NCBI GenBank assembly: GCA_944363005.1
Contig: CALVTV010000211.1
Span: 1-10,765, forward strand
Direction of reading: 5' to 3'
Origin: an uncultured Clostridia bacterium
GTDB lineage: Bacteria > Bacillota > Clostridia > Christensenellales > Aristaeellaceae
Length of the DNA stretch: 10,765 nt
Positions 1 to 6,375 of this stretch are shown one piece after another. Positions within the stretch are counted from its first letter, which is position 1. Every line of letters starts with the position of its first letter. Position numbers and translations under genes: made by a program. Under the pieces are notes generated by a model. That model was not told the DNA's origin. It saw only the letters and a program-made list of their open reading frames with translations, and did no database searches.

Positions 1-165
1 GTTATTGAATCTCGAAGTTTCCTTCAAGCTCAAAACTCATTTTCGAATTGACTGTCTTTGTTTTGACGCGATTCTCTCGAACCGCGTCTCGCGTTCTCTT
101 CTCTATTCTGTATCGTTTTCAAGGATCCTCGCCGTCCTCGCTTGAGCTGCTCTCGCGCTGCCAGC
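1..165 (-). other. rRNA operon 5' leader (pre-16S), running off the left edge
   Basis: This is the transcribed stretch downstream of the strong minus-strand promoter at 172-200, with no open reading frame. Read on the minus strand it holds a boxA-like antitermination sequence, GGATCCTTGAAAAC (128-115), which resembles the CUUUGAAAAC element found in Firmicutes rRNA leaders. It also holds two hairpins: one at 144-167 (GAGCT/AGCTC outer arms) and one at 65-88 (GACGCG/CGCGTC arms with a TTC/GAA inner stem). A promoter of this strength followed by a long non-coding leader with boxA is typical of the region before 16S rRNA. The rRNA is not in the window, so this is inference; a tRNA operon or another stable RNA is the alternative. 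Confidence 0.68.
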
Positions 166-171
166 TCGACT

Positions 172-230
172 AGTATACTACCTATCCCAGCGTTTGTCAA
201 TGCCTTTTTTACACTTTTTTGAACTTTTTT
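172..230 (-). promoter_or_regulatory. Strong rRNA-type promoter with three phased A-tracts
   Basis: On the minus strand a perfect -35 TTGACA (200-195) is followed by a 17-bp spacer and a -10 TATACT (177-172). The expected start at about 165 is a G, as in rRNA promoters of Bacillus, where GTP-initiated transcription underlies growth-rate control. Upstream are three A6 tracts at 205-210, 215-220 and 225-230 (T runs on the plus strand). Their period is exactly 10 bp, so they should bend the DNA and act as an UP element. The ABC operon terminator ends just upstream, which insulates this promoter. Confidence 0.85.
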
Positions 231-252
231 CGCAACTCGTCCGCCCTATACG

Positions 253-282
253 AAAAACAGCCCACAGCGCATGCTGCGAGCC
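253..282 (-). terminator. Rho-independent terminator of the ABC transporter operon
   Basis: On the minus strand, 10 nt after the ATPase stop codon, a 10-bp stem (GGCTCGCAGC, 282-273, pairing with GCTGTGGGCT, 268-259, with three G-U pairs) closes an ATGC loop. It is followed by GTTTTT (T run 257-253). This ends the three-gene transporter operon before the rRNA-type promoter. Confidence 0.8.
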
Positions 283-292
283 ATTTTCTTAA

Positions 293-1087
293 TTAAGACA
301 ACAGCAACCGGTCACCCGTGAGTTCCTTACCGGCCGCCTTTTCAAACAGCCCCATCAGATCCTCTCGCGTCAAGCGCTTCTTCTCCTCCCCGGAGACATC
401 CACGACGATCCGCCCTTCATTCATCATGATCAGGCGGTTGCCCATGGCAATCGCGTCCTTCATGTTGTGGGTAATCATCATCGCCGTCAGCTTGCGCTCG
501 GCAATGATCTTTTCGCTCAGTTCAAGCACTTTGGCCGCCGTCTTGGGGTCAAGCGCAGCGGTGTGTTCGTCCAGCAGAAGCAGCTTCGGCGTGCGCAGCG
601 TCGCCATCAACAGCGTCAGCGCCTGCCGCTGGCCTCCCGAAAGCAAGCCCACCTTGCTGCTCATCCGGTCTTCCAGCCCAAGGCCCAGGGTGTGCAGCTG
701 TTCGCGGTACATCTCCCGTTCCATATTGCTGATGCCCCAGCGCAAACCGCGGCGTTCGCCCCGGCGCATGGCCAGGGCCATGTTCTCTTCAATGTTCATC
801 GTCGCAGCCGTACCGGTCATCGGGTCCTGAAATACACGGCCCAGATACGCCGCGCGCTTATACTCCGGCAGCTGCGTCACATCGACGCCGCCAATTTCAA
901 TCGTACCCTTGTCCACGGGAAATACGCCCGCCACGGCGTTGAGCATCGTCGATTTGCCCGCGCCATTGCCGCCAATGACGGTCACAAAATCGCCTTCTTT
1001 TAAATGTAGATCCACGTCCACCAGTGCGCGTTTTTCCGTAATGGTGCCGGGGTTGAACGTCTTGGCGATGTGGTGAATGTTAAGCAT
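293..1087 (-). CDS. ABC transporter ATP-binding protein, TrpZ-like (COG1101 type)
   Basis: This is the 264-residue cytoplasmic ATPase of an uptake ABC transporter, powering the permease encoded just upstream. Visible motifs are Walker A GGNGAGKST (39-47), a Q-loop glutamine at about 87 (VFQDP), signature LSGGQ (149-153), Walker B LLLLDE (169-174) and H-loop His207 in MITHN. After Walker B the sequence runs DEHTAALDP; the His after the catalytic Glu is characteristic of the family that pairs with COG2984 binding proteins and COG4120 permeases. The frame is open to 1195, but the first 36 codons lie inside the permease gene. The ATG at 1087 starts the conserved MLNIHHIAKTF segment, and its ATGCTTAA overlaps the permease stop by 8 bases, indicating translational coupling. 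Substrate is set by the partner proteins. In streptococci a related system takes up tryptophan, but that cannot be assumed here. Confidence 0.93.
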   Translation of the reverse strand: MLNIHHIAKTFNPGTITEKRALVDVDLHLKEGDFVTVIGGNGAGKSTMLNAVAGVFPVDKGTIEIGGVDVTQLPEYKRAAYLGRVFQDPMTGTAATMNIEENMALAMRRGERRGLRWGISNMEREMYREQLHTLGLGLEDRMSSKVGLLSGGQRQALTLLMATLRTPKLLLLDEHTAALDPKTAAKVLELSEKIIAERKLTAMMITHNMKDAIAMGNRLIMMNEGRIVVDVSGEEKKRLTREDLMGLFEKAAGKELTGDRLLLS

Positions 1088-2009
1088 GATCCTTCTCCCC
1101 CTTGCCCGCGCGCTTTTGCGCAAAGTACTTGGCCTTCCAGTGCGGCGTTGCCAGGAACACAGCGACGACCAGCGCCGTAAGCAGCTTGAGATCATTGGTG
1201 TTCAGGCCGAGCCAGAGCACCACCTGAATGACCAGATAATAGAGGATTGCGCCGATGGAAACCGCCAGCAGCTTCAGCGCAAAGTTATGGAAGAGCTTTG
1301 AAAAGACGACCTCGCCAATAATCACGGAAGCCAAGCCGATGACAATTGCGCCGCGGCCCATGTTCACATCGGCAAATCCCTGATACTGCGTGAGCAAGCC
1401 GCCAGCCAGCGCCACAATGCCGTTGGAGAGCATCAGGCCGAGCACGGTATTGACGTTCGTGTTGATGCCCTGCGCACGCGCCATGTTGCGGTTGGCGCCC
1501 GTCGCGCGAAGCGAGCAGCCCAATTCCGTGCCGAAGAACCAATACAGCAGCGCGATGATCGCCACGGTAAAAATTGCGAGCAGCAGAATCGGGTTTTCAA
1601 GACCGATCACACGCACGTTGCGCGAAGTGACAATCACGTCGTACTTGTTGACGTTGACAGCCGTGTTTGCCTTGCCCAGCATGATGCGCAGGTTGATGGA
1701 ATACAGCGCCAGCTGCGTAAGAATGCCGGCAAGGATCGCCGGAATGCCGCAAAACGTGTGAAACAGGCCGGTCGCCAGGCCTGCCAGCATCCCTACGGCA
1801 AACGCCATAAGCAGCGCCACCCAGACGTTGCAACCGGAGGTGATGAGCATCGCAGCCACCGCGCCACCCGTCGCGATGGAGCCGTCCACCGTCAGATCGG
1901 CCACGTCAAGCACGCGATAGGTGATGTAAACGCCGATGGCCATGATGCCCCAGATCAACCCCTGGGACACCGCACCGGGCAGCGCGTTCAACAGTTTCAT
2001 GATTTCCAC
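1080..2009 (-). CDS. ABC transporter permease, TrpY-like (COG4120 / BPD_transp_2 type)
   Basis: This is a 309-residue integral membrane permease, the channel subunit of the three-gene uptake system. There are about eight or nine hydrophobic segments, roughly at residues 14-34, 43-59, 62-84, 88-108, 139-160, 188-211, 218-236, 245-267 and 272-290. The conserved VADLTVDGS stretch follows the first. The cytoplasmic loop with RATGANRNMARAQGIN (about 167-182) is the expected coupling site for the ATPase. The tail is basic. I chose the GTG at 2009 because AAGGAGG (2024-2018) sits 8 nt before it; the ATG at 2000 would be 17 nt away, and the longer frame to 2048 would need a TTG without an SD. The choice changes only the first three residues relative to the ATG. 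It lies 102 nt downstream of the binding-protein gene, with a hairpin in the gap. Confidence 0.9.
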   Translation of the reverse strand: MEIMKLLNALPGAVSQGLIWGIMAIGVYITYRVLDVADLTVDGSIATGGAVAAMLITSGCNVWVALLMAFAVGMLAGLATGLFHTFCGIPAILAGILTQLALYSINLRIMLGKANTAVNVNKYDVIVTSRNVRVIGLENPILLLAIFTVAIIALLYWFFGTELGCSLRATGANRNMARAQGINTNVNTVLGLMLSNGIVALAGGLLTQYQGFADVNMGRGAIVIGLASVIIGEVVFSKLFHNFALKLLAVSIGAILYYLVIQVVLWLGLNTNDLKLLTALVVAVFLATPHWKAKYFAQKRAGKGEKDHA

Positions 2010-2045
2010 GTCACGTTCCTCCTTGAATGTGTGAATCGCCGCAGA

Positions 2046-2082
2046 CAAAGCAAACCAAGGAAGAGGGAAACCTCCTCCTTGG
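2046..2082 (-). terminator. Intra-operon hairpin, probable partial terminator or RNA stabiliser
   Basis: Between the binding-protein stop and the permease start, the minus strand forms a 12-bp stem with one mismatch. Its arms are CCAAGGAGGAGG (2082-2071) and CCTCTTCCTTGG (2066-2055), around a TTTC loop, and it is followed by the interrupted T-rich run TTTGCTTTG. The weak T tract suggests leaky termination or 3'-end protection rather than a full stop. Either would give more binding protein than permease and ATPase, as is common for ABC uptake operons. Confidence 0.6.
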
Positions 2083-2111
2083 CTCCAAAGCAGTCCGTTG
2101 GATTGCGCGAA

Positions 2112-3053
2112 TTACTCGCCCATATCCATTGCTTCATAGTCCTCCGGAATGGTCACGCCCAGCGCCTCGGCGTTCACCGGGTTGTACTTCTTGGTGAACT
2201 TCGGGGCCGACTGGATCGGCATGGTGGAGACATCCGCGCCGTCATTGAGGATCTGCGCGGCCATTTCACCGGTCATGTAGCCGATGTCGTAGTAGCTGAT
2301 CGTCAGCGTAGCCACGCCACATCCGCGGCAGATGCCCTCTTCGCCCGCCACGACCGGAACACCAGCCGGGATGACGACGTTGGCAATGGTCTCGGTGTAG
2401 GAAGCGGCGGTGTTGTCCGTGGGGATGTAGATCACGTCGCAGTCAGCCGCGGCCAGCTCGGTCACGGAAGCGACGTCGTTGGAATCAGTGAACGCATACT
2501 CTTCACACGCATAGCCCATCTCGGTGAGATAGCCCGCGATCGTCTGCACCTGATAGACGGAATTGGGCTCCGCAGAGCAGTAGAGCAGGCCGACGTTCTT
2601 GGCGTCCGGGAAGAGCGTCTTGATCATCTCGGCCTGTCCATCCAGCGGCGCCAGGTCCGTCGTGCCGGAGACGTTGATGCCGGTGGTGCCGGTCCAGTCG
2701 GCAATGTCCATCGCGGTCGCGTAGTCGGTGATGGAGGTACCCAGAATCGGAATGTCGCCCGTCGCCGCCATAGCCGCCTGCAGCGCTGCCGTCGCATTGG
2801 CCATGATCAGATCCACGCCGCCGGAAACGAACGTGTTGGCGATGGTCGCACAGGCCGCGCTGTCGCCGGAAGCGTTCTGCACTTCCACCTCGACGCCCGG
2901 AATCAGCTCGGTGACGGCGTCAACGAAACCCTGTGTAGCCGCGTCGAGCGCATCATGCTGAACCAGCTGCACCACGCCGATGCTGGTCGCGCTGGCGCAC
3001 GCCGCCGCGGCCACGAGAACGAGAGCAAGAACGAGCGTCACAATCTTCTTCAT
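2112..3053 (-). CDS. ABC transporter substrate-binding protein, TrpX-like (ABC_sub_bind, COG2984 type)
   Basis: This 313-residue exported binding protein captures the ligand outside the membrane and delivers it to the permease encoded downstream. The first 18 residues are a signal sequence (MKK then a hydrophobic run). Cys19 in AAAAC could be a lipidated cysteine, but the -3 position is Ala rather than the usual Leu; cleavage after ASA (20-22) is the alternative. The mature fold starts almost at once with SIGVVQLVQHDALDAA, the family's typical opening, so there is almost no linker. Later family-like features include a Cys-rich EGICRGCG segment and an SYYDIGYMTGEMAAQIL helix. Length fits the family. 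The start is supported by GGAGG 9 nt upstream. Substrates of this class vary (tryptophan in streptococci) and cannot be read from sequence here. Confidence 0.92.
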   Translation of the reverse strand: MKKIVTLVLALVLVAAAACASATSIGVVQLVQHDALDAATQGFVDAVTELIPGVEVEVQNASGDSAACATIANTFVSGGVDLIMANATAALQAAMAATGDIPILGTSITDYATAMDIADWTGTTGINVSGTTDLAPLDGQAEMIKTLFPDAKNVGLLYCSAEPNSVYQVQTIAGYLTEMGYACEEYAFTDSNDVASVTELAAADCDVIYIPTDNTAASYTETIANVVIPAGVPVVAGEEGICRGCGVATLTISYYDIGYMTGEMAAQILNDGADVSTMPIQSAPKFTKKYNPVNAEALGVTIPEDYEAMDMGE

Positions 3054-3125
3054 GATTCATGTCCTCCACATGTTAAGCGCCCGGAGCATCCGGTACGCCG
3101 CGCCGTTTGGGCGCATCAAAATTGT
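3054..3125 (-). promoter_or_regulatory. Structured 5' leader of the ABC operon
   Basis: The roughly 70-nt leader runs from the expected transcription start to the binding-protein ATG. The RNA can form two tandem small hairpins: GCGCC/GGCGC (3114-3110 with 3104-3100, loop CAAAC) and CCGGA/TCCGG (3093-3089 with 3085-3081, loop TGC). Alternatively it can form one long-range pairing, GCGCCC/GGGCGC (3114-3109 with 3082-3077), which would break both. A 19-codon frame (3116-3057) lacks a Shine-Dalgarno sequence and runs through the leader, ending 3 nt before the gene's ATG. No known riboswitch class is recognised. Confidence 0.4.
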
Positions 3126-3131
3126 AACGCC

Positions 3132-3161
3132 ATTATAGACCCAATTACAAACATTTGTCAA
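3132..3161 (-). promoter_or_regulatory. SigA promoter of the ABC transporter operon
   Basis: On the minus strand a perfect TTGACA (3161-3156) and a perfect TATAAT (3137-3132) are separated by 18 bp. The start is expected near 3125, about 70 nt before the binding-protein start codon. Confidence 0.85.
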
Positions 3162-3232
3162 GCCGGTTTTCGCAATTTTTCCTTGTTTTTTGCCGTATTA
3201 TGCGCCATTTTCGTTCAAGTCCGCCTCAAATG

Positions 3233-3273
3233 GTTGACAAAACGTATTCGAAATTTGCAGTCAGTTTGTCAAC
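3233..3273. repeat. 9-bp perfect inverted repeat upstream of the ABC operon promoter
   Basis: GTTGACAAA (3233-3241) and TTTGTCAAC (3265-3273) are exact inverted copies. Their centres are 32 bp apart, about three helical turns, and they lie about 70 bp upstream of the -35 of the transporter promoter. Each arm contains a TTGACA, but no good -10 follows at the right distance on either strand, so this looks more like a protein-binding site than promoters. The rest of the gap 3162-3337 is AT-rich and shows no gene. Confidence 0.45.
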
Positions 3274-3337
3274 TTTTGTTGTGTTACCATAAACGCAAAG
3301 CGCGATAATTGCCCCAAAAAGCACTTTGACCAAGCAC

Positions 3338-3373
3338 AAAAAAGGCCGCAGGGCATTTGCCCCACGACCTTTT
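3338..3373 (-). terminator. Rho-independent terminator of gdhA
   Basis: On the minus strand, 13 nt after the gdhA stop, a long stem forms from AAAAGGTCGTGGGGC, loop AAAT, and GCCCTGCGGCCTTTT (with three wobble pairs), ending in a run of six T. The plus strand also has a T-rich tail (CCTTTTAT), but no plus-strand gene needs it. Confidence 0.88.
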
Positions 3374-3386
3374 ATCTTGCAAGAGA

Positions 3387-4721
3387 TCAGACGACGCCTT
3401 GCGCTTCCATCGCATTGGCCACCTTCAGGAAGCCCGCGATGTTCGCGCCCGCGACATAGTTGCCCGCCACGCCGTAATCCTTGGCGGCCTCGTCGATGCT
3501 GTGGAAGATGCCGACCATGATGTCCCTCAGCTTGCGGTCCACCTCTTCAAACGTCCAGCTCATGCGCATGGAGTTCTGGCTCATCTCCAGCGCGCTGGTA
3601 GCCACGCCGCCGGCATTGGCTGCCTTGCCCGGAGCGAAGAGCACGCCATGGGCCATCAGGTATTCGGTCGCCTCCAGCGTGGTGGGCATGTTGGCACCCT
3701 CGGCCACGGCGATGCAGCCGTGTTCCACCAACGCCTTGGCGTCCTCCAGATCCAGCTCGTTCTGCGTGGCGCACGGCAGCGCGACATCGCAGGCGACGCG
3801 GAACACGCCGCGCCCCTCATGATACTGCGCAGACGGGCGCGCAGCGGCGTACTCGGTCAGACGCGCGCGGCGCACTTCCTTGACCTCGCGCAGCAGCTCC
3901 ACATCAATGCCCTCGCTGTCGTACACCCAGCCGTTGGAATCGGACACGGTAACGACCTTCGCGCCGAGCTGCTGGGCCTTCTGCACGGCGTAGATGGCCA
4001 CATTGCCCGCGCCGGAAACGACGACGGTCTTGCCCGCCATCTCGTGGCCGTTGCAGCGCAGCATCTCCTCGGTCAGGTAGAGCAGGCCATAGCCGGTCGC
4101 CTCCGTGCGCGCAAGGGAGCCGCCGTAGGTCAGTCCCTTGCCGGTAAGCACGCCTTCGTACTTGCCGGTGAGGCGCTTATACTGGCCGTACAGATAGCCG
4201 ATTTCGCGCGCGCCGGTGCCGATGTCGCCCGCAGGCACATCGACATCCGCGCCGATGTACTTGTGCAGCTCGGTCATAAAGCTCTGGCAAAACGCCATGA
4301 CCTCGCGGTCGCTCTTGCCCTTCGGGTCGAAATCGGAACCGCCCTTGCCGCCGCCGATAGGCAAACCGGTCAGCGAATTCTTGAATACCTGCTCAAAGCC
4401 CAGGAACTTGATGATGCCCAGGTTTACGCTCGGATGCAGCCGCAGGCCGCCCTTGTAGGGGCCAATGGCGCTTGAAAACTGGACGCGGTAGGCGTTGTTG
4501 ACCTGCACCTGCCCCTTGTCGTCCACCCACGGCACGCGGAAGAGCAGCTGCCGTTCCGGCATGGTGATGCGCTCAAGCAGCGCCTCGCGGCGGTGCTTCT
4601 CCTCATTGCGCTCAATCACCGGCCGCAGCGAGTCGAGCACCTCCCGCACCGCCTGATGGAATTCCGGCTGGCTCGGATTTTCGCGCACCACGCGCGCATA
4701 GACCTCATCCACATACGCCAT
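3387..4721 (-). CDS. gdhA: NADP-type glutamate dehydrogenase
   Basis: This is a 444-residue hexameric glutamate dehydrogenase. It catalyses reductive amination of 2-oxoglutarate with ammonium to L-glutamate (EC 1.4.1.4 is most likely by family, 1.4.1.2 possible). Substrate-site residues are visible: YKGGLRLHPSVN with Lys90, the catalytic Lys126 in PIGGGKGGSDFDPKGK, and Asp166 in PAGDIGTG. The nucleotide-binding Rossmann glycine motif GAGN is at 237-240, with SDS at 260-262. The C-terminal part has the expected EGANMPTT (341-348) and the KAANAGGVATSALEMSQN block (366-383). Length is normal for the small hexameric class. The ATG at 4721 is preceded by AAGGGGG at a 9-nt gap. It is a single-gene unit between its own promoter and terminator. 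It lies downstream of gatB in the same direction and may also receive read-through, since no terminator was seen after gatB. Confidence 0.97.
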   Translation of the reverse strand: MAYVDEVYARVVRENPSQPEFHQAVREVLDSLRPVIERNEEKHRREALLERITMPERQLLFRVPWVDDKGQVQVNNAYRVQFSSAIGPYKGGLRLHPSVNLGIIKFLGFEQVFKNSLTGLPIGGGKGGSDFDPKGKSDREVMAFCQSFMTELHKYIGADVDVPAGDIGTGAREIGYLYGQYKRLTGKYEGVLTGKGLTYGGSLARTEATGYGLLYLTEEMLRCNGHEMAGKTVVVSGAGNVAIYAVQKAQQLGAKVVTVSDSNGWVYDSEGIDVELLREVKEVRRARLTEYAAARPSAQYHEGRGVFRVACDVALPCATQNELDLEDAKALVEHGCIAVAEGANMPTTLEATEYLMAHGVLFAPGKAANAGGVATSALEMSQNSMRMSWTFEEVDRKLRDIMVGIFHSIDEAAKDYGVAGNYVAGANIAGFLKVANAMEAQGVV

Positions 4722-4786
4722 AACGATAAGCCCCCTTGTATATCTTGATCATCCTTTGGGTTTCACTTTTTGAGTGTTGCCCGTTC

Positions 4787-4815
4787 ATTATACGGGACTT
4801 TCGACCGATTTGCAA
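4787..4815 (-). promoter_or_regulatory. SigA promoter of gdhA
   Basis: On the minus strand TTGCAA (4815-4810), a 17-bp spacer and a perfect TATAAT (4792-4787) lie 65 bp before the gdhA ATG. The start is expected near 4780. The -35 overlaps TTTGCAAG, which is repeated directly at 4809-4816 and 4822-4829 (13-bp period), a possible regulator site. The rest of the gatB-gdhA gap (4816-4938) is AT-rich and shows no convincing terminator. Confidence 0.8.
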
Positions 4816-4938
4816 GGGCTTTTTGCAAGTTTTCAATTCTTCATTCTCTAATTTGTTCAATTTTAACGCCAATTCGCTTATTTTTTGCAGATTTTTTCTT
4901 CTCAACTCCCGGATTCGAAATATCACACGCCTCGCTTC

Positions 4939-6372
4939 TCACGTTGCTTCTCCCAGTTTGCGCCGAAGCAGCGCATTGACCTTTTTGGGATCGGCTTTGC
5001 CGCCAAGCGCTTTCATCGTCTGCCCCACCAGGAAGCCAAAGACCTTGGCGTTCCCCTCGCGGTATGCGCGCACGTCTGCGGCGCACCGCTCCAGCACATC
5101 GGCAATCACCGTCTCATAGGCCGAATCGTCCGCCACGGTCTGAAGTCCATGCGCCGCCACGTATCCATCCACATCCGTTCCGCCGTCGAACGCATAGAAA
5201 AACACTTCGCGCGCACTCTGCCGGTTGAGCTTGCCCTCGGCCACCAGCGTCACAATCCGGGCCAGCGCCTGCGGCTCAAGCATGAGCTGTTCCGGCTGCT
5301 TCTCCTTCATACGGGCCATCATCTCGCCCATGATCCAGCCGGCCGTCTCCCGCGGGCGTCCGCAACCCTCGACCGTCGCCTCAAACAGATCGGCCACCGG
5401 CTTTTCCTCCGTGAGCAGGCGCGCATCATAGGCGGTCAACCCAAAGTCGCGCTGATAGCGCGCCGCGCGCGCATCGGCCATCTCCGGCTGGCGCGCTTGA
5501 ATTTGCTCAATCCAGGCATCGCTGATCTCCATCGGCGGCAGATCCGGCTCCGGAAAGTAGCGGTAATCCTGCGCGTCCTCCTTGGAGCGCATGGCAAAGG
5601 ACGTGTCCTTGTTGTCGTCCCAGCGCCGGGTCTGCTGGAGCACCGGCTTGCCGTCCTCGATGAGCTCGACCTGCCGCCGGTATTCCCCCGCGATGGCGCG
5701 GGCGATCGCCTTGAAGCTGTTGAGGTTCTTCATCTCCGTGCGCGTCCCGAGCTTGCTGCTTCCCGCCGGGCGCACGGAGAGGTTGACGTCCGCGCGCAGC
5801 GACCCTTCCTGCATCTTGCAATCGGAGACGCCCAGATATTGCAGCGTCTGGCGCAGGCGGGTCAGGTAGGCGATGACCTCCTCTGCCGAGCGCATGTCCG
5901 GTTCGGAGACGATCTCCAGCAGCGGCACGCCGCACCGGTTATAATCCACCATCGTCTGATCGAGCCACGGGTCGTGCATCAGCTTGCCCGCGTCCTCTTC
6001 CATGTGAATCTCGTGAATGCCCACGGCCTTGCGGCCTGCCGCCGTTTCAATGTCGACATGACCGTTGCGGCAGATGGGCAGATACAGCTGGCTGATCTGG
6101 TACGCCTTGGGCAGATCGGGGTAAAAGTAGTTCTTCCGGTCGAACTTGTTGCGGCGGGTGATCTCGCAATTCGTCGCCAGGCCCGTGGCGATAGCAAACT
6201 CGATGACCTTGCGGTTGACAACCGGCAGTGTGCCGGGCATGCCCGTGCAGATGGGGCAGGTATGCGTGTTGGGCGCGCCGCCAAAGCGCGTGGTGCAGCC
6301 GCAGAAGATCTTCGTGCGGGTGGCCAGCTCCACGTGCACCTCCAGGCCGATGACCATTTCATAAGTCGCCAT
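4939..6372 (-). CDS. gatB: Asp-tRNA(Asn)/Glu-tRNA(Gln) amidotransferase subunit B
   Basis: This 477-residue GatB binds the mischarged tRNA and activates the Asp or Glu side chain by phosphorylation, so that ammonia from GatA can convert it to Asn or Gln. Diagnostic segments are GLEVHVEL (9-16), the zinc cysteines C24, C26, C39 and C42, the KNYFYPDLPKAYQISQ block (80-95), and HMEEDAGK (123-130). Also present are SLRADVNLSVRP (191-202), TEMKNLNSF (212-220) and RWDDNKDTSFAMRSKE (250-265). The helical and tail domains follow, ending in a FLVGQTMK-type C-terminus (447-454). Length is normal. It is the last gene of aspS-gatC-gatA-gatB, with only 3 nt between the gatA stop and its ATG. GGAGG lies 8 nt before the start, inside the end of gatA. 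The tail-domain motif LNRQSAREV (382-390) differs from the Ser/Lys-rich form I expect in this family; this is probably normal drift. Confidence 0.98.
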   Translation of the reverse strand: MATYEMVIGLEVHVELATRTKIFCGCTTRFGGAPNTHTCPICTGMPGTLPVVNRKVIEFAIATGLATNCEITRRNKFDRKNYFYPDLPKAYQISQLYLPICRNGHVDIETAAGRKAVGIHEIHMEEDAGKLMHDPWLDQTMVDYNRCGVPLLEIVSEPDMRSAEEVIAYLTRLRQTLQYLGVSDCKMQEGSLRADVNLSVRPAGSSKLGTRTEMKNLNSFKAIARAIAGEYRRQVELIEDGKPVLQQTRRWDDNKDTSFAMRSKEDAQDYRYFPEPDLPPMEISDAWIEQIQARQPEMADARAARYQRDFGLTAYDARLLTEEKPVADLFEATVEGCGRPRETAGWIMGEMMARMKEKQPEQLMLEPQALARIVTLVAEGKLNRQSAREVFFYAFDGGTDVDGYVAAHGLQTVADDSAYETVIADVLERCAADVRAYREGNAKVFGFLVGQTMKALGGKADPKKVNALLRRKLGEAT

Positions 6373-6375
6373 GTC

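Noticed and set aside
1..165. Possibility that the left-edge stretch is a 16S-23S spacer or part of a rRNA gene.
   Set aside because: No conserved rRNA sequence (such as the 16S 5' end) is visible. A full promoter lies immediately upstream, so it is better explained as the operon leader.
3234..3295. Possible promoters using the TTGACA-like arms of the inverted repeat at 3233-3273.
   Set aside because: No acceptable -10 lies 16-18 bp from either arm on either strand, and no plus-strand gene follows. The consensus promoter at 3132-3161 accounts for the operon.
1758..3308. A 516-codon plus-strand frame opposite the permease and binding-protein genes.
   Set aside because: It is low-complexity Arg/His/Gly-rich antisense with no domain. 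It runs through the transporter promoter and non-coding region, where it becomes a different composition.
3357..4475. A 372-codon plus-strand frame opposite gdhA.
   Set aside because: It is an antisense shadow of a certain gene, with His/Ala/Arg-rich composition and no motif.
4705..4926. A 73-codon minus-strand Lys-rich frame (GTG start) between gatB and gdhA, with a GAGG close upstream.
   Set aside because: It runs through the gdhA promoter, including its TATAAT, and into the gdhA start in another frame. The Lys/Glu/Leu content follows from the AT-rich spacer. A small coupled peptide is not excluded but is not supported.
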